Shown piece after piece: positions 16,770 to 25,708 of a stretch of 64,000 nucleotides of DNA; position 1 is the first letter of the stretch, and each line of letters starts with the position of its first letter. The notes under the pieces were generated by a model. It was not told the DNA's origin. It ran no database searches and was given only the letters and a program-made list of their open reading frames with translations. The DNA is taken from assembly GCA_020629155.1 (NCBI GenBank), contig JAHDDW010000001.1, forward strand, positions 477,582-541,581, read 5' to 3'. The position numbers and the translations under genes were made by a program. Source of the stretch: Acidimicrobiales bacterium (lineage in GTDB: Bacteria > Actinomycetota > Acidimicrobiia > Acidimicrobiales > SZUA-35).

Positions 16770-16956
16770 CGACCAGCGTTAGAATCGATAAAAAACTCAT
16801 ACTGATTTAAAAGCACTAGCTGCGGCTACAGGCTCCACCGTAGGCGAAACCGTAGCATTAGCAGTTCGCAGCCTAAAGCAAGCACGAATAGGCGAGCAAC
16901 TTGCTGCATCATTACTTACTGAAGATGAGGCGTGGCTACATGCTGACTTCGGGTGA
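16763..16956 (+). pseudogene. Frameshifted MazE-like (ribbon-helix-helix) antitoxin
   Basis: The ATG at 16763 encodes MQTTSVRIDKK and then stops after 15 codons. After the run of six A residues at 16790-16795 the next frame continues without a stop as THTDLKALAAATGSTVGE and onward to HADFG, ending in TGA at 16954-16956. Restoring one base in the A run rebuilds an antitoxin of about 65 residues of the RHH type that pairs with MazF. The true sequence could be intact if the A run was miscalled, but the partner toxin is also broken. Confidence 0.68.
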
Positions 16957-17274
16957 CATCTGCACTATTGATCTCGGTGTTCCGTCAGGTAGCGAAGCCG
17001 GCTTTAGTAGACCTGTTGTCATTGTTACCTCACAAATCATCTTGACAAAGAAACCGGCTGCCGTGCAAGTTGTCTCACAACAACTATTCGAGGGTACAAA
17101 AGCGAAGTCACTATCGAACCTGACCCAAACAACTTGTTACAAGCCGTATCTGCTGCACAATGTCAACACATACGATCAGTTTCAAAAATGCGATTGCACT
17201 ACACTGGAGGCACAATCGACACCATTTCATTACGACAGATACGTGAAATACTTGTCTTACTTCTAGACGCATAA
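16940..17274 (+). pseudogene. Frameshifted MazF-like mRNA interferase
   Basis: The frame from 16940 gives MLTSGDICTIDLGVPSGSEA and GFSRPVVIVTS, then AVQVV, which is the MazF N-terminal half with its GSE and RPVVIV motifs. Around 17072 the reading frame changes. The continuation LTTTIRGYKSEVTIEPD, SAAQCQHIRSVSKM and [14 protein letters not shown] lies in another frame and ends in TAA at 17272-17274. A deletion of 1 or 4 bases explains this. The start overlaps the antitoxin end by 17 bases, the normal mazEF arrangement. Both genes of the pair are therefore disrupted at separate places. Confidence 0.72.
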
Positions 17275-17353
17275 CTTTTATGCGCTCAACCAACTACCGA
17301 TAAGAATTCGGCTAGGCTGTCGACGATATCGTCTTTCGTGGAGCAGAATAGCA

Positions 17354-18571
17354 ATGGCAAAAATCAAGGTAGCAAACCCAATTGTTGAATTAGACGGCGA
17401 CGAGATGACTCGCATCATCTGGAGCAAGATCCGTGAAGAACTGATTCTCCCCTACCTAGACGTTGACCTTAAATATTTCGATCTGGGTATCGAAGCACGA
17501 GACAAAACCGACGACCAGATCACCGTCGACGCAGCAAACGCTATCAAACAACACGGCGTTGGCGTCAAATGCGCAACGATAACTCCCGACGAAGCACGTG
17601 TTGAAGAGTTTGGCCTTAAAGAAATGTGGCGCTCTCCTAATGGCACTATCCGCAACATTCTTGGCGGTGTCATCTTCCGTGAACCAATCACTATTTCAAA
17701 CGTGCCGCGCCTTGTCCCCCACTGGAATCAACCGATTATTGTCGGCCGTCACGCTTTCGGCGATCAATATAAAGCGACCGAATTTAAAGCGCCCGGAGCA
17801 GGCACTATCACCATCACCTATACACCTGACGATGGCAGCGCACCAATCGAAACCGAAGTTGTGAAGCTGCCAGAAAGCGGCGGTATCGGCATGGCGATGT
17901 ATAACTTCAACGACTCGATACGAGATTTCGCCCGAGCAAGCCTTAACTACGGCTTGCAACGCAATCTGCCTGTCTATTTGAGCACAAAAAATACGATTCT
18001 GAAAGAATATGACGGCCAGTTCAAAATCCTTTTCCAAGAAATATTTGACGACGAGTTCAAAGCACAATTTGATGAAGCAGGCCTAACGTATGAGCACCGT
18101 CTGATCGATGACATGGTTGCAGCTTCCCTCAAATGGGAAGGCGGCTACGTCTGGGCCTGCAAGAACTATGACGGTGACGTGCAGTCAGATACTGTGGCGC
18201 AAGGGTTCGGGTCGCTCGGTTTAATGACATCGGTGCTTATCACTCCAGACGGGCAAACCGTCGAAGCCGAAGCTGCACATGGCACCGTTACTCGCCATTA
18301 CAGGCGCTATCAAAATGGCGAGAAGACGTCGACAAACCCTATTGCTTCTATCTATGCGTGGACTCGTGGGCTGTCACATCGCGGCAGGATGGACGACACC
18401 CCAGCTGTGCAAGAATTTGCACAAACGCTCGAAGATGCCATCATTGAAACGGTTGAGAATGGGCAGATGACAAAAGATCTAGCACTGTTGATCAGTAAAG
18501 ACGCACCATGGCAAACTACTGACGAGTTTATGGACACCTTGCGAGACAACCTAGCCAAAAAACTCGGCTAG
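17354..18571 (+). CDS. icd: NADP-dependent isocitrate dehydrogenase
   Basis: A 405-residue homodimeric, eukaryote-like isocitrate dehydrogenase converting isocitrate to 2-oxoglutarate. Typical segments are [16 protein letters not shown] at the N-terminus, [21 protein letters not shown] (the substrate-binding loop), the [31 protein letters not shown] metal and substrate region, and [30 protein letters not shown] (the NADP loop). A GTGGAG sequence lies about 11 bases before the ATG. It overlaps the convergent beta-propeller gene by 4 bases at the 3' end. Confidence 0.96.
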   Translation: MAKIKVANPIVELDGDEMTRIIWSKIREELILPYLDVDLKYFDLGIEARDKTDDQITVDAANAIKQHGVGVKCATITPDEARVEEFGLKEMWRSPNGTIRNILGGVIFREPITISNVPRLVPHWNQPIIVGRHAFGDQYKATEFKAPGAGTITITYTPDDGSAPIETEVVKLPESGGIGMAMYNFNDSIRDFARASLNYGLQRNLPVYLSTKNTILKEYDGQFKILFQEIFDDEFKAQFDEAGLTYEHRLIDDMVAASLKWEGGYVWACKNYDGDVQSDTVAQGFGSLGLMTSVLITPDGQTVEAEAAHGTVTRHYRRYQNGEKTSTNPIASIYAWTRGLSHRGRMDDTPAVQEFAQTLEDAIIETVENGQMTKDLALLISKDAPWQTTDEFMDTLRDNLAKKLG

Positions 18572-19815
18572 TCGATGGTCACCCAGACAGGGCCACTGCC
18601 GACAGCTAACGTTGATACAGCAGTTAGTGTGCCGTCTGCGTTGATTCTATAGCTGGCCAAGGCGTCAGAATCTTGGCCAGCAGCCACAAGGAACTGTCCA
18701 TCTGGGCTTACATCAAACTCTCTTGGTCGGGCTTCTGTTGGCTCATGACCGAGAGGCTTTAACGTGCCATCGGCTTCTACAGCAAACATCGCTAAAGAAT
18801 CATGGCCTCGGTTTGAGCTGTACACAAACTTACCGTTAGGCGTAACGTGAATGTCTGCGCCAGTGTTATCAGAGCCGTCGTAGCCTTCTGGCAACGTCGA
18901 TATGGTCTCTATCAATGTCAACGATCCGTCACCGCTGACGCTATAGGAAGAAACCGAATCAGCCATCTCGTTCACGACATATGCAAACTTTCCATTCGGA
19001 GTAAACGCAATATGGCGTGGCCCAATACTGCCGTTGCTGTCTGTCTCAGCAACAAGTTCACCCGCCGCTGTTAACGAACCATCAACGCCAACATCTATCC
19101 AACTAGTTTTATTGCCATTACGATGCGGCACATAGATCAGACTAGAAGAAGGAGCAAAGATAGCAGCGTGCGGCTGTTCCCCTGTCTCAATAAAATGTGT
19201 CTGCTCATACGGAGTCGCCTCTGAAATAGCATGAGTGCTAACCCCTTTATCACCGAAATACGCTGTGATAAGCGACGTTTCATTGTTTGCCAATGACATA
19301 TAGACAGGCTCGCCAACCACATCAGTGACCCCCAGAAACGTGGGTTTAGCCTTATCAGCAACTGAAACAGCAGCGATAGCATTGCTGGCTCCAACATAGA
19401 GCCGCTGCGTTGCACGCCCATAGGCAACCGCCCCGCCACGACCACCAAGATCAACCTTTGCACCTGTCATGCTCAGTTCACCTTCTGCGCTTATCTCAGC
19501 AACAACAAGAGCGTTATCTTTGCTTAGACTCACATACAGTAGCCGGCTTGCAGGTTCAGGAAGCTTCTCTGGCGATGTTTGAGTCACAGCACTTTCCGAA
19601 CTCTCCACTGTTGAATTTGCATCTATTTTTAAAGAAGTTGCATCAGGAACAGACTGGCTGGTTGAAGAACTGGCGCCTGAGGTGCTGCCCGAAGAACAAG
19701 CAGCAGCTACTAGGACTAACGCAAGTACTGCCACGATAGCTTTGCCAGGGAACCATCGAGAAGCTAGAGAAGAAAAAGATAGCGTAGCGAAGAACTGGCG
19801 AATTAGTTGATACAT
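18568..19815 (-). CDS. Lipoprotein with seven-bladed beta-propeller (lactonase family)
   Basis: About 415 residues from the ATG at 19815 (a start 12 codons upstream is open). A hydrophobic signal ends LVAAAC with the lipidated Cys at about 40, followed by a Ser/Thr-rich linker to about 95. The rest is repeated propeller blades with the YVTN/lactonase pattern: [61 protein letters not shown] and [23 protein letters not shown]. The family includes 6-phosphogluconolactonase, but an exported lipid-anchored member need not have that activity; I call only the fold. Confidence 0.85.
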   Translation of the reverse strand: MYQLIRQFFATLSFSSLASRWFPGKAIVAVLALVLVAAACSSGSTSGASSSTSQSVPDATSLKIDANSTVESSESAVTQTSPEKLPEPASRLLYVSLSKDNALVVAEISAEGELSMTGAKVDLGGRGGAVAYGRATQRLYVGASNAIAAVSVADKAKPTFLGVTDVVGEPVYMSLANNETSLITAYFGDKGVSTHAISEATPYEQTHFIETGEQPHAAIFAPSSSLIYVPHRNGNKTSWIDVGVDGSLTAAGELVAETDSNGSIGPRHIAFTPNGKFAYVVNEMADSVSSYSVSGDGSLTLIETISTLPEGYDGSDNTGADIHVTPNGKFVYSSNRGHDSLAMFAVEADGTLKPLGHEPTEARPREFDVSPDGQFLVAAGQDSDALASYRINADGTLTAVSTLAVGSGPVWVTID

Positions 19816-19870
19816 TATGGTGTTTCCTGACCCGACTTTGACGATACCCATAACGATAGCTTGTTGAACT

Positions 19871-19912
19871 TAAAAACTATGAAAGCCCTGACCATCGGCC
19901 AGAGCTTTCATA
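19871..19912 (-). terminator. Terminator of the OmpATb-like gene
   Basis: Stem of 9 bp (19878-19886 with 19904-19912) extended by further pairing inside, followed on the minus strand by GTTTTTA. It sits 23 bases beyond the stop of the OmpA-domain gene and suits termination of that transcript. Confidence 0.75.
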
Positions 19913-19934
19913 CCTTTATGCAGTTCTAAAGTGT

Positions 19935-21305
19935 TTATTCTTCGAGTTCACCCATAATGATTTCGACTCGACGGTTCGCGCGCTTATCTTCCTCAGATTG
20001 CTCGTTTGGAATCAAAAGCTGTTCTTCACCTTTACCGAACGTAAAGACTCGATCTTCTGGCATGCCTTTTTCGATGAATGCTTTCTTCACATTTTCAGCA
20101 CGCTTTTTACTTAGCTCAAGGTTAAATGATGCATCACCTTCGCTATCGGTATGACCAATAATTTGAATTGGTCTGTTCACCCTGTTCGCAAGCCCAATAA
20201 AGTTCTCAAGCGAAGCAGCCAACGTCGGAGCAAGATCTGTCGAGTTGGTATCAAAAGCGATACCCGAGGTAATCTGACCAGAGAACTGTCGCTGGTTCTT
20301 TGACTCATTAAACGCTACTTTCAGCTGGTGTTCGCTGAATTTAGAGAACGTTTTAATGTTCTGATCGAAACGCAAGATCAAGAAACTAGGGATAGCATTT
20401 TCTCGGATCGTCATCGTGCTTTCAACATTACCTTCGCCATACTGGTTCTCTAGGAAGAACGTCAAGACATTGATCGACTCCTGATCAGCTACATAGCCAG
20501 CAAGTGTCGCTTTGCCATCTTTAACTTTAATATCAATATTTGGGTCAATAAGGTTCTGCACCTCTAGATTGTTCGTAATCGGAGGAAGGTTCTCATACCC
20601 TTTAGAGGCACCGATGATAGATTTTGAATACAGCTCATTCGGGGCGACACCGTCGAGAGAAAGCCCATCATTGTTAACAGACATCGAGGTATCTGTCATC
20701 ATGACCGTTAGCAGTTTCATATAGCGTGGCATGTCTTGCAGCCACGCGCCGCCTTCTACTGACGAGTCAACCGTAATGTTGCTTTGGCCTAGCTGGCCCC
20801 ATGTTTGTTTCAACGAAGTATCTAATGCCTCTTTAGTAGCTTCATCAGGGACAACACCGCTTAAGGAGAACCGTCCAGCTTCCTGGTTAGCGACAACCCA
20901 AGCAGATCCGCTTCCCTGCACCTTAGCTTCAAGGTCAGATGACTCGGGGAAAGGCTGCGTAGCAGCCAAAAGCGCTGGCGTACCTTCGGCACTTAAATCA
21001 AGATTTTGCTCAGGAGCTGTCATCGCTGAAGCTTCGTTCTCTTTTTCTGAAAGAGGTTGTGACGCAGCAGATTCGCTACCATCTGCTGTGGTCGATGAAT
21101 CACCTTTAGTCACTGAATAGATGCCGAAAGCAGCACCTGCCAAAAGCACACATGCCGCAACGCCACCAACCAACATCGCAGAAGAAGAACCTTCTTTGCG
21201 AGGTTTCTCTTCTTTCTTTCTAGGGGTGTCAACTTCTGCAGCTGCGGAGGAGCTCGACGTCTTTGCCTTGTTCCCCCAGATTTCAATATCTTCAAAATTT
21301 TCCAT
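19935..21305 (-). CDS. Membrane-anchored OmpA-domain protein with BON-like region (OmpATb/ArfA-like)
   Basis: A 456-residue protein. Residues 1 to 42 are cytoplasmic and charged, 43 to 65 are a single transmembrane anchor, 66 to 110 a Ser/Glu linker, 125 to about 320 repeated BON-like alpha/beta units (FSLSGVVPDEATKEALD, LDGVAPNELYSKSI, KATLAGYVADQESINVL), and 345 to 450 a peptidoglycan-binding OmpA domain with ITSGIAFDTNSTDL and IQIIGHTDSEGDASFNLELSKKRAENV and RANRRVEI. This layout matches mycobacterial OmpATb (ArfA). It probably connects the cell membrane to the wall. It is transcribed alone, with its own terminator. Confidence 0.87.
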   Translation of the reverse strand: MENFEDIEIWGNKAKTSSSSAAAEVDTPRKKEEKPRKEGSSSAMLVGGVAACVLLAGAAFGIYSVTKGDSSTTADGSESAASQPLSEKENEASAMTAPEQNLDLSAEGTPALLAATQPFPESSDLEAKVQGSGSAWVVANQEAGRFSLSGVVPDEATKEALDTSLKQTWGQLGQSNITVDSSVEGGAWLQDMPRYMKLLTVMMTDTSMSVNNDGLSLDGVAPNELYSKSIIGASKGYENLPPITNNLEVQNLIDPNIDIKVKDGKATLAGYVADQESINVLTFFLENQYGEGNVESTMTIRENAIPSFLILRFDQNIKTFSKFSEHQLKVAFNESKNQRQFSGQITSGIAFDTNSTDLAPTLAASLENFIGLANRVNRPIQIIGHTDSEGDASFNLELSKKRAENVKKAFIEKGMPEDRVFTFGKGEEQLLIPNEQSEEDKRANRRVEIIMGELEE

Positions 21306-21541
21306 ACCATCCGCCTTGGAATATAGTAGTTACTAGTTAGCACTTCGGATCGTTTCAAGAGAGTCTTAACCCCAGAGACAACTTATTTAAGTTTTTCTCT
21401 ACTCTTCTACACGCTCACACAAGCACATACGATGAAATTGCTGAAATTTTAGACCAGATATTTTTTCTGTGCCTATGGAAGACTAAATTTTTTCATAAAT
21501 GACATATGCAGCTGCATCTAAACCGCTGCGAGCATAGAACC

Positions 21542-22585
21542 TTAAATTTCCCAAGCAGATAGCAGCTCCAATACAGTTTCTTTCGACACACCAGCCATAG
21601 CCCCCAGCACAAAAGCTACATACACACTGTGAGTCATCAGATCAGCGTATACTTTGGCACCAGCGTCCATTAAACGTACCGTGCTTGCATATGGAGGGTT
21701 TACATAACGATCAGGGAAAGGTGTGATAATAAAATCAATATCAGGACGCTGTTCAATGGCCTTTAACAAACCTTTATCGTCACCTAAAGATGGGGCGGTA
21801 CCGCTGTGATACGGGCTGAGAAGAACAACCGAACCGGCAACCATATTCTTCGCAATTGAATCCATCTCAAACCCTGGATAGACGAAAAACTGGACTATAT
21901 TTTCTTTTACTTCTGCCCAAGGGATAAAAGAACCATCGGGGTATGTCAAGGTTATTTTTTCTTGTGGAAACAATGGCGAGACACTATAGTTTCTCATCCC
22001 CACCGTTGGCAAGACACGCCCTACGTAATCGTCATAGCGTGCACTAAACTGGCGGCCATCAAATTGCATCGGCTTAACATTTGAGGCCGCCATGATCGGA
22101 ACAGAATTCGCAGAATCCCCAAAAGCCACATAGACTCCAGAAGCCAAATTTTTGCTAGTCGCAGCTATGAGCGCAGCAGATAAGTTTAGCTCTGCATCAC
22201 TTTGCGGATGTTCCAAGGAATAAAAAGCGCCCGTCAATACTATTTTCAAATCTTCGTTTCCGTTAAATAGCATATCAATTACAGCAGCCGAGTAAGCAAG
22301 CGTATCAGTGCCATGAGTAATGACAATTGACTTATGCCCATTGTCAACGAGCGCTTTAACACTTTCGGCAAGACGAACCCAATGATTTGGCGACATATCT
22401 TCAGAAATCATTGAGAACGGCTGCTCAGCATGCAAAATGTAATTACGCCGACTACAAAAAGCACTTGCCGTGTCTAGCAAAATATTCTCGTCTTTGGGCA
22501 CGTCTAACTGCCCATCACGATCCTCAGCTCCGATTGTTCCGCCTGTAAAAATAACTGCTACATTTTTTGCAGCCTGATGCCCCAT
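21542..22585 (-). CDS. L-asparaginase
   Basis: A 347-residue amidohydrolase that hydrolyses asparagine to aspartate and ammonia. The two catalytic motifs are present: VAVIFTGGTIGAED near residue 10 and IVITHGTDTLAYSA near residue 88. The C-terminal half has SGVYVAFGDSANSVP and GSVVLLSPYHSGTAPS. There is no signal peptide, so it is probably cytoplasmic. It is more divergent than standard type I or II enzymes, so I leave the gene symbol blank. The 236-base gap upstream of the OmpATb-like gene holds no further gene that I can see. Confidence 0.82.
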   Translation of the reverse strand: MGHQAAKNVAVIFTGGTIGAEDRDGQLDVPKDENILLDTASAFCSRRNYILHAEQPFSMISEDMSPNHWVRLAESVKALVDNGHKSIVITHGTDTLAYSAAVIDMLFNGNEDLKIVLTGAFYSLEHPQSDAELNLSAALIAATSKNLASGVYVAFGDSANSVPIMAASNVKPMQFDGRQFSARYDDYVGRVLPTVGMRNYSVSPLFPQEKITLTYPDGSFIPWAEVKENIVQFFVYPGFEMDSIAKNMVAGSVVLLSPYHSGTAPSLGDDKGLLKAIEQRPDIDFIITPFPDRYVNPPYASTVRLMDAGAKVYADLMTHSVYVAFVLGAMAGVSKETVLELLSAWEI

Positions 22586-22702
22586 TGCAATACCTCATTT
22601 TAAAATACCGATGCACTATTCTAGAACATCGACAACCAGAAGCAGACATTAAACCACCTTAACCATTAGAAGAAAGTGTTTAAAACCACTAGAGTTGCAG
22701 GT

Positions 22703-23032
22703 ATGGAGAAAACAATTTTTGCAAAAATACTCGACGGCGAAATCCCAACTGAGATTCTCTATCAAAACGAACGCACAATAGTTATTGACGATATTCATCC
22801 CCAGGCTTCTATACATTGCCTTGTTATTACCAAAACACCGTACAAAGATATCAGCGAGATGGACCCCGAAGATTTCTTCTACGTACATGATGCTATAAAA
22901 AAGATCGCTGCCCTCAAAGCCATAGAGGACTATCGTGTTGTAACAAACAAAGGTCCAGCCGCAGGACAAACAGTCTTCCATTTACACTTTCATGTTCTTG
23001 GCGGCTCAGAACTCGGTGACATCAACAGCTGA
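22703..23032 (+). CDS. HIT-family (HINT-type) nucleotide-binding protein
   Basis: A 109-residue histidine-triad hydrolase, probably acting on nucleoside phosphoramidates. It begins EKTIFAKILDGEIPTEILYQNE and ends with the triad motif QTVFHLHFHVLGGSEL. The ATG at 22703 gives the canonical HINT N-terminus; the open frame upstream to 22676 adds nine residues without family support. Divergent from the asparaginase gene. Confidence 0.93.
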   Translation: MEKTIFAKILDGEIPTEILYQNERTIVIDDIHPQASIHCLVITKTPYKDISEMDPEDFFYVHDAIKKIAALKAIEDYRVVTNKGPAAGQTVFHLHFHVLGGSELGDINS

Positions 23033-23152
23033 CTGCTTTAAGTAAGCCTTCTAAACAATTTTGTGCTAATACTATCGACGAAATAGCTACCCAAGAGAAG
23101 AAATTTTCCTTCTCGATTTGACGCAAAGGTAAATTCACCCTACATTACAGCT

Positions 23153-23323
23153 ATGAAACGCAGCATACAGCATTTAGCTGATAGCGTGGCGGCGTTAGAT
23201 AGCACAACTCAAGAGGCAACTATTCAAAGCAGCAGCCCAGTTCTGCCTGCACGGAAAAATCCTTTCCATAGGCAGATCGTTCGCGAGGTAGAACGACAGA
23301 AACGAGCCCGTTTCGGCGAATAA
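23153..23323 (+). CDS. Possible small basic protein of unknown function
   Basis: An ORF of 56 codons reading MKRSIQHLADSVAALD, then a Ser/Thr/Gln stretch, then NPFHRQIVREVERQKRARFGE. I do not recognise it. The C-terminal half is basic and probably helical. No clear ribosome-binding site precedes it. It occupies most of a 300-base gap between the HIT gene and the convergent methyltransferase gene, ending 9 bases from the latter. It could be real or chance. Confidence 0.35.
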   Translation: MKRSIQHLADSVAALDSTTQEATIQSSSPVLPARKNPFHRQIVREVERQKRARFGE

Positions 23324-23332
23324 AAACATGTA

Positions 23333-24373
23333 TTAACGCCGTTGTGCAACAACGGTAGTTTCACTGCGGTTATGAAAAAGTTGCCTGTGGAACACCACGT
23401 TGAATTTTGTCTGCAACTGCTCTAGTGAATCCGCAAGTGACAAGCCAGCTTCGCCTATTTTTAGCGTGAGAATCACGTACCCAGCCGGTTTGAGAAAATC
23501 GGCGGCTTCTACCACTAGCTGAACTGAATCTTGCGGGTCCATACGCATATCGTTGACGATAAGGTCAAACGGCGATGTTTCTTTCTGGGCTTGTGTAGCC
23601 TTCATTGCGAAAAAGTCTTCGGCAGTCATTCGATAATACGCCACATGCCGATCGGCTTCGATTTGTGGGTCAAGCAAACCTGGATCGACTGCGTTGACGG
23701 CGAAACCTTTTGAGCGCAAGATCCTCGTCCACCCTCCAGGGCTAGCACCTAGATCAACTGCCGTTGACTGCTCGCTTGCAGACGTAAAAACAGCTGGATA
23801 ACAGTTAGCTAGCTCTTCAAGCTTAAACTCAGACCGACTAATCTGCTCTTTGCGTTTTGCTAAACGTATCCGCCCTGCAGGCCAATCAGAAAGCGCTTCA
23901 ACGCTTGGCGTCACACAAATATAGGTACTATCTTCTGCTAAACAAACCCCCAAAGTCTGTTCGGCTTTCGATCGGACAAATCGTGTTTCTGGAAATTTCT
24001 CAATCAGCAATTTGAAGGTTTCCGCTCGAACATGCTCAGCTTTTTCAGCAACATGTTCACTAGCTTTCCACGCCTGCAAGCTGTATCGTTCAACTTTTGG
24101 GTCGATGCATTCGGCTAGTGCGTTCGCTAGTTCTGTTTCATCAGAACTAGCAACTGCTATCACCGGCCGAGCCAGATGACGCACATAGGGCACCTGACTG
24201 GAACAGAGTTTGCTGAAAGCTGAGAAATCTGGAACTTGAGTTACAAGTACTGTTTCAGGGCCAACCACGTCAATAAAGCTGGCTGGTAGAAGTTCTTGCA
24301 ACGCACTTATTGCTGTGTCTAGGAAAGGTTCCGCTACGGTTGCCAGCGCGGTTTCAGGTAAAGAATTAGTCAC
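23333..24373 (-). CDS. RlmM/FtsJ-like RNA 2'-O-methyltransferase
   Basis: A 346-residue protein. Residues 1 to about 180 resemble the N-terminal RNA-binding part of RlmM-like enzymes. The C-terminal half is a FtsJ-type Rossmann methyltransferase: SRSEFKLEEL (first catalytic Lys), AVDLGASPGGWTRIL (SAM motif I), LIVNDMRMDP (catalytic Asp), VILTLKIG (second Lys) and HNRSETTVVA (Glu). The K-D-K-E tetrad of ribose methyltransferases is complete. RlmM of Escherichia coli modifies 23S rRNA C2498; the target here is inferred. Confidence 0.8.
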   Translation of the reverse strand: MTNSLPETALATVAEPFLDTAISALQELLPASFIDVVGPETVLVTQVPDFSAFSKLCSSQVPYVRHLARPVIAVASSDETELANALAECIDPKVERYSLQAWKASEHVAEKAEHVRAETFKLLIEKFPETRFVRSKAEQTLGVCLAEDSTYICVTPSVEALSDWPAGRIRLAKRKEQISRSEFKLEELANCYPAVFTSASEQSTAVDLGASPGGWTRILRSKGFAVNAVDPGLLDPQIEADRHVAYYRMTAEDFFAMKATQAQKETSPFDLIVNDMRMDPQDSVQLVVEAADFLKPAGYVILTLKIGEAGLSLADSLEQLQTKFNVVFHRQLFHNRSETTVVAQRR

Positions 24374-24519
24374 TGCCTTAACCGTATCTCCAAGATCATG
24401 CCTTTCTTTACATCGCTCCTCATTATCCGACGCTATAACTGCGTTTATAGTGGCCAGCTACTACGAATAGATTCTTGTAGATCTTACTAACTGATCAGAA
24501 CATCCGATAGTGTAAGATT

Positions 24520-25680
24520 GTGGATCTGAAACAACCTTCGCTGTATCGATTAGGCATTGTGGGCGCTGGCCAAATCGCCAGGATGACTCATCAAGCTGCC
24601 CTCAAACTTGGAATCACTCCACGTCTTTTAGCAGAACATAAACATGATGTTGCTGCTCAAGTTGCTCCAGATGCGCGTTTTGGTCATCCTGACGCTCTTT
24701 CAGTTTTTGCTGAAATGTGTGATGTCGTCACCTTTGAACATGAGCGCGTCGACCTTGGGTTACTTAAACTACTTGAAGAAAGTGGCACACATATTCGCCC
24801 TGGCACAAAAACAATTACCCCCGCTTTTGACAAACTTCACCAGCGAATGCTGCTTTCAAAAAAAGGGTTCGTTGTTCCTGGTTTCGCTGAGCTGCGCGGC
24901 CCTGACGACCTTCTAGATTTTTCTCAAAAATATTCGTACCCGCTTGTTATTAAATCAATCAAAGCCGCATTGCCTGGCCAAAGCGGTGTGTGGATCGTCC
25001 AAGACCAAAACGAAGCGATGCGAGTGATCTCTGAGCATAGCGCAACGCCGTTGATGATTGAAGAGTTTAAGCCGCTACTAGGCGAACTTGTCGCTATTGT
25101 TGCTCGCCGCCCTGGCGGCAACAAACGGCTTTATCCTCTCGCTGAGGTATTCAACAGAGATGGCCGCTGCCGAGAGGTCCACGCACCAGCGACCGTTGGG
25201 GCTAATATTGCTGCTGAAGCAAGAGAACTTGCAATGGCCATAGCCGATGAAATCGAAGCTGTTGGTGTGCTTGCTGTCGAGCTATTGCTTACCTCAAATG
25301 GGCTTGTTGTTAACGAGTTAGCCGCCAGACCACACAACGCAGGCCACCTTTCACTTGAAGGCTGCCCAACGTCACAGTTTGAAAACCATATTCGCGCGAT
25401 CCTTGATTTGCCACTTGGAGCGACATGGTTGCGGTCGAAAGCCGCAGTTACGGTTAACGTCATCGGCGAACGTGATGGGGTCGACCCCATAGATAACTTG
25501 GCTGATGCACTTGCTGTCGAAGGTGCGCACGTGCACTTGTACGGCAAAATACCTGCACCTGACAGCAAACTCGGCCATGTGACTGCCCTAGGCGACAATA
25601 TTGAACAGGCAAGAGAAATTGCTCGCCGCGCCGAAGCTGTTCTGATGGGCCACCGCTACCTCAAAGGCGAACGAGAATAG
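24520..25680 (+). CDS. purK: 5-(carboxyamino)imidazole ribonucleotide synthase (PurK)
   Basis: A 386-residue ATP-grasp enzyme that carboxylates AIR to N5-CAIR in purine synthesis. The N-terminal GIVGAGQIARM, the TFEHERVDLGLLK segment, the PLVIKSIKAALPGQSGVWIV lysine loop and the VVNELAARPHNAGHLSLEGC metal-binding block are typical. The start is GTG at 24520. PurE, often adjacent, is not in the window. It ends 28 bases before the convergent TcA gene. Confidence 0.94.
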   Translation: MDLKQPSLYRLGIVGAGQIARMTHQAALKLGITPRLLAEHKHDVAAQVAPDARFGHPDALSVFAEMCDVVTFEHERVDLGLLKLLEESGTHIRPGTKTITPAFDKLHQRMLLSKKGFVVPGFAELRGPDDLLDFSQKYSYPLVIKSIKAALPGQSGVWIVQDQNEAMRVISEHSATPLMIEEFKPLLGELVAIVARRPGGNKRLYPLAEVFNRDGRCREVHAPATVGANIAAEARELAMAIADEIEAVGVLAVELLLTSNGLVVNELAARPHNAGHLSLEGCPTSQFENHIRAILDLPLGATWLRSKAAVTVNVIGERDGVDPIDNLADALAVEGAHVHLYGKIPAPDSKLGHVTALGDNIEQAREIARRAEAVLMGHRYLKGERE

Positions 25681-25708
25681 CTTCAGAAATATCGGTTAGT
25701 ATCTCCAT

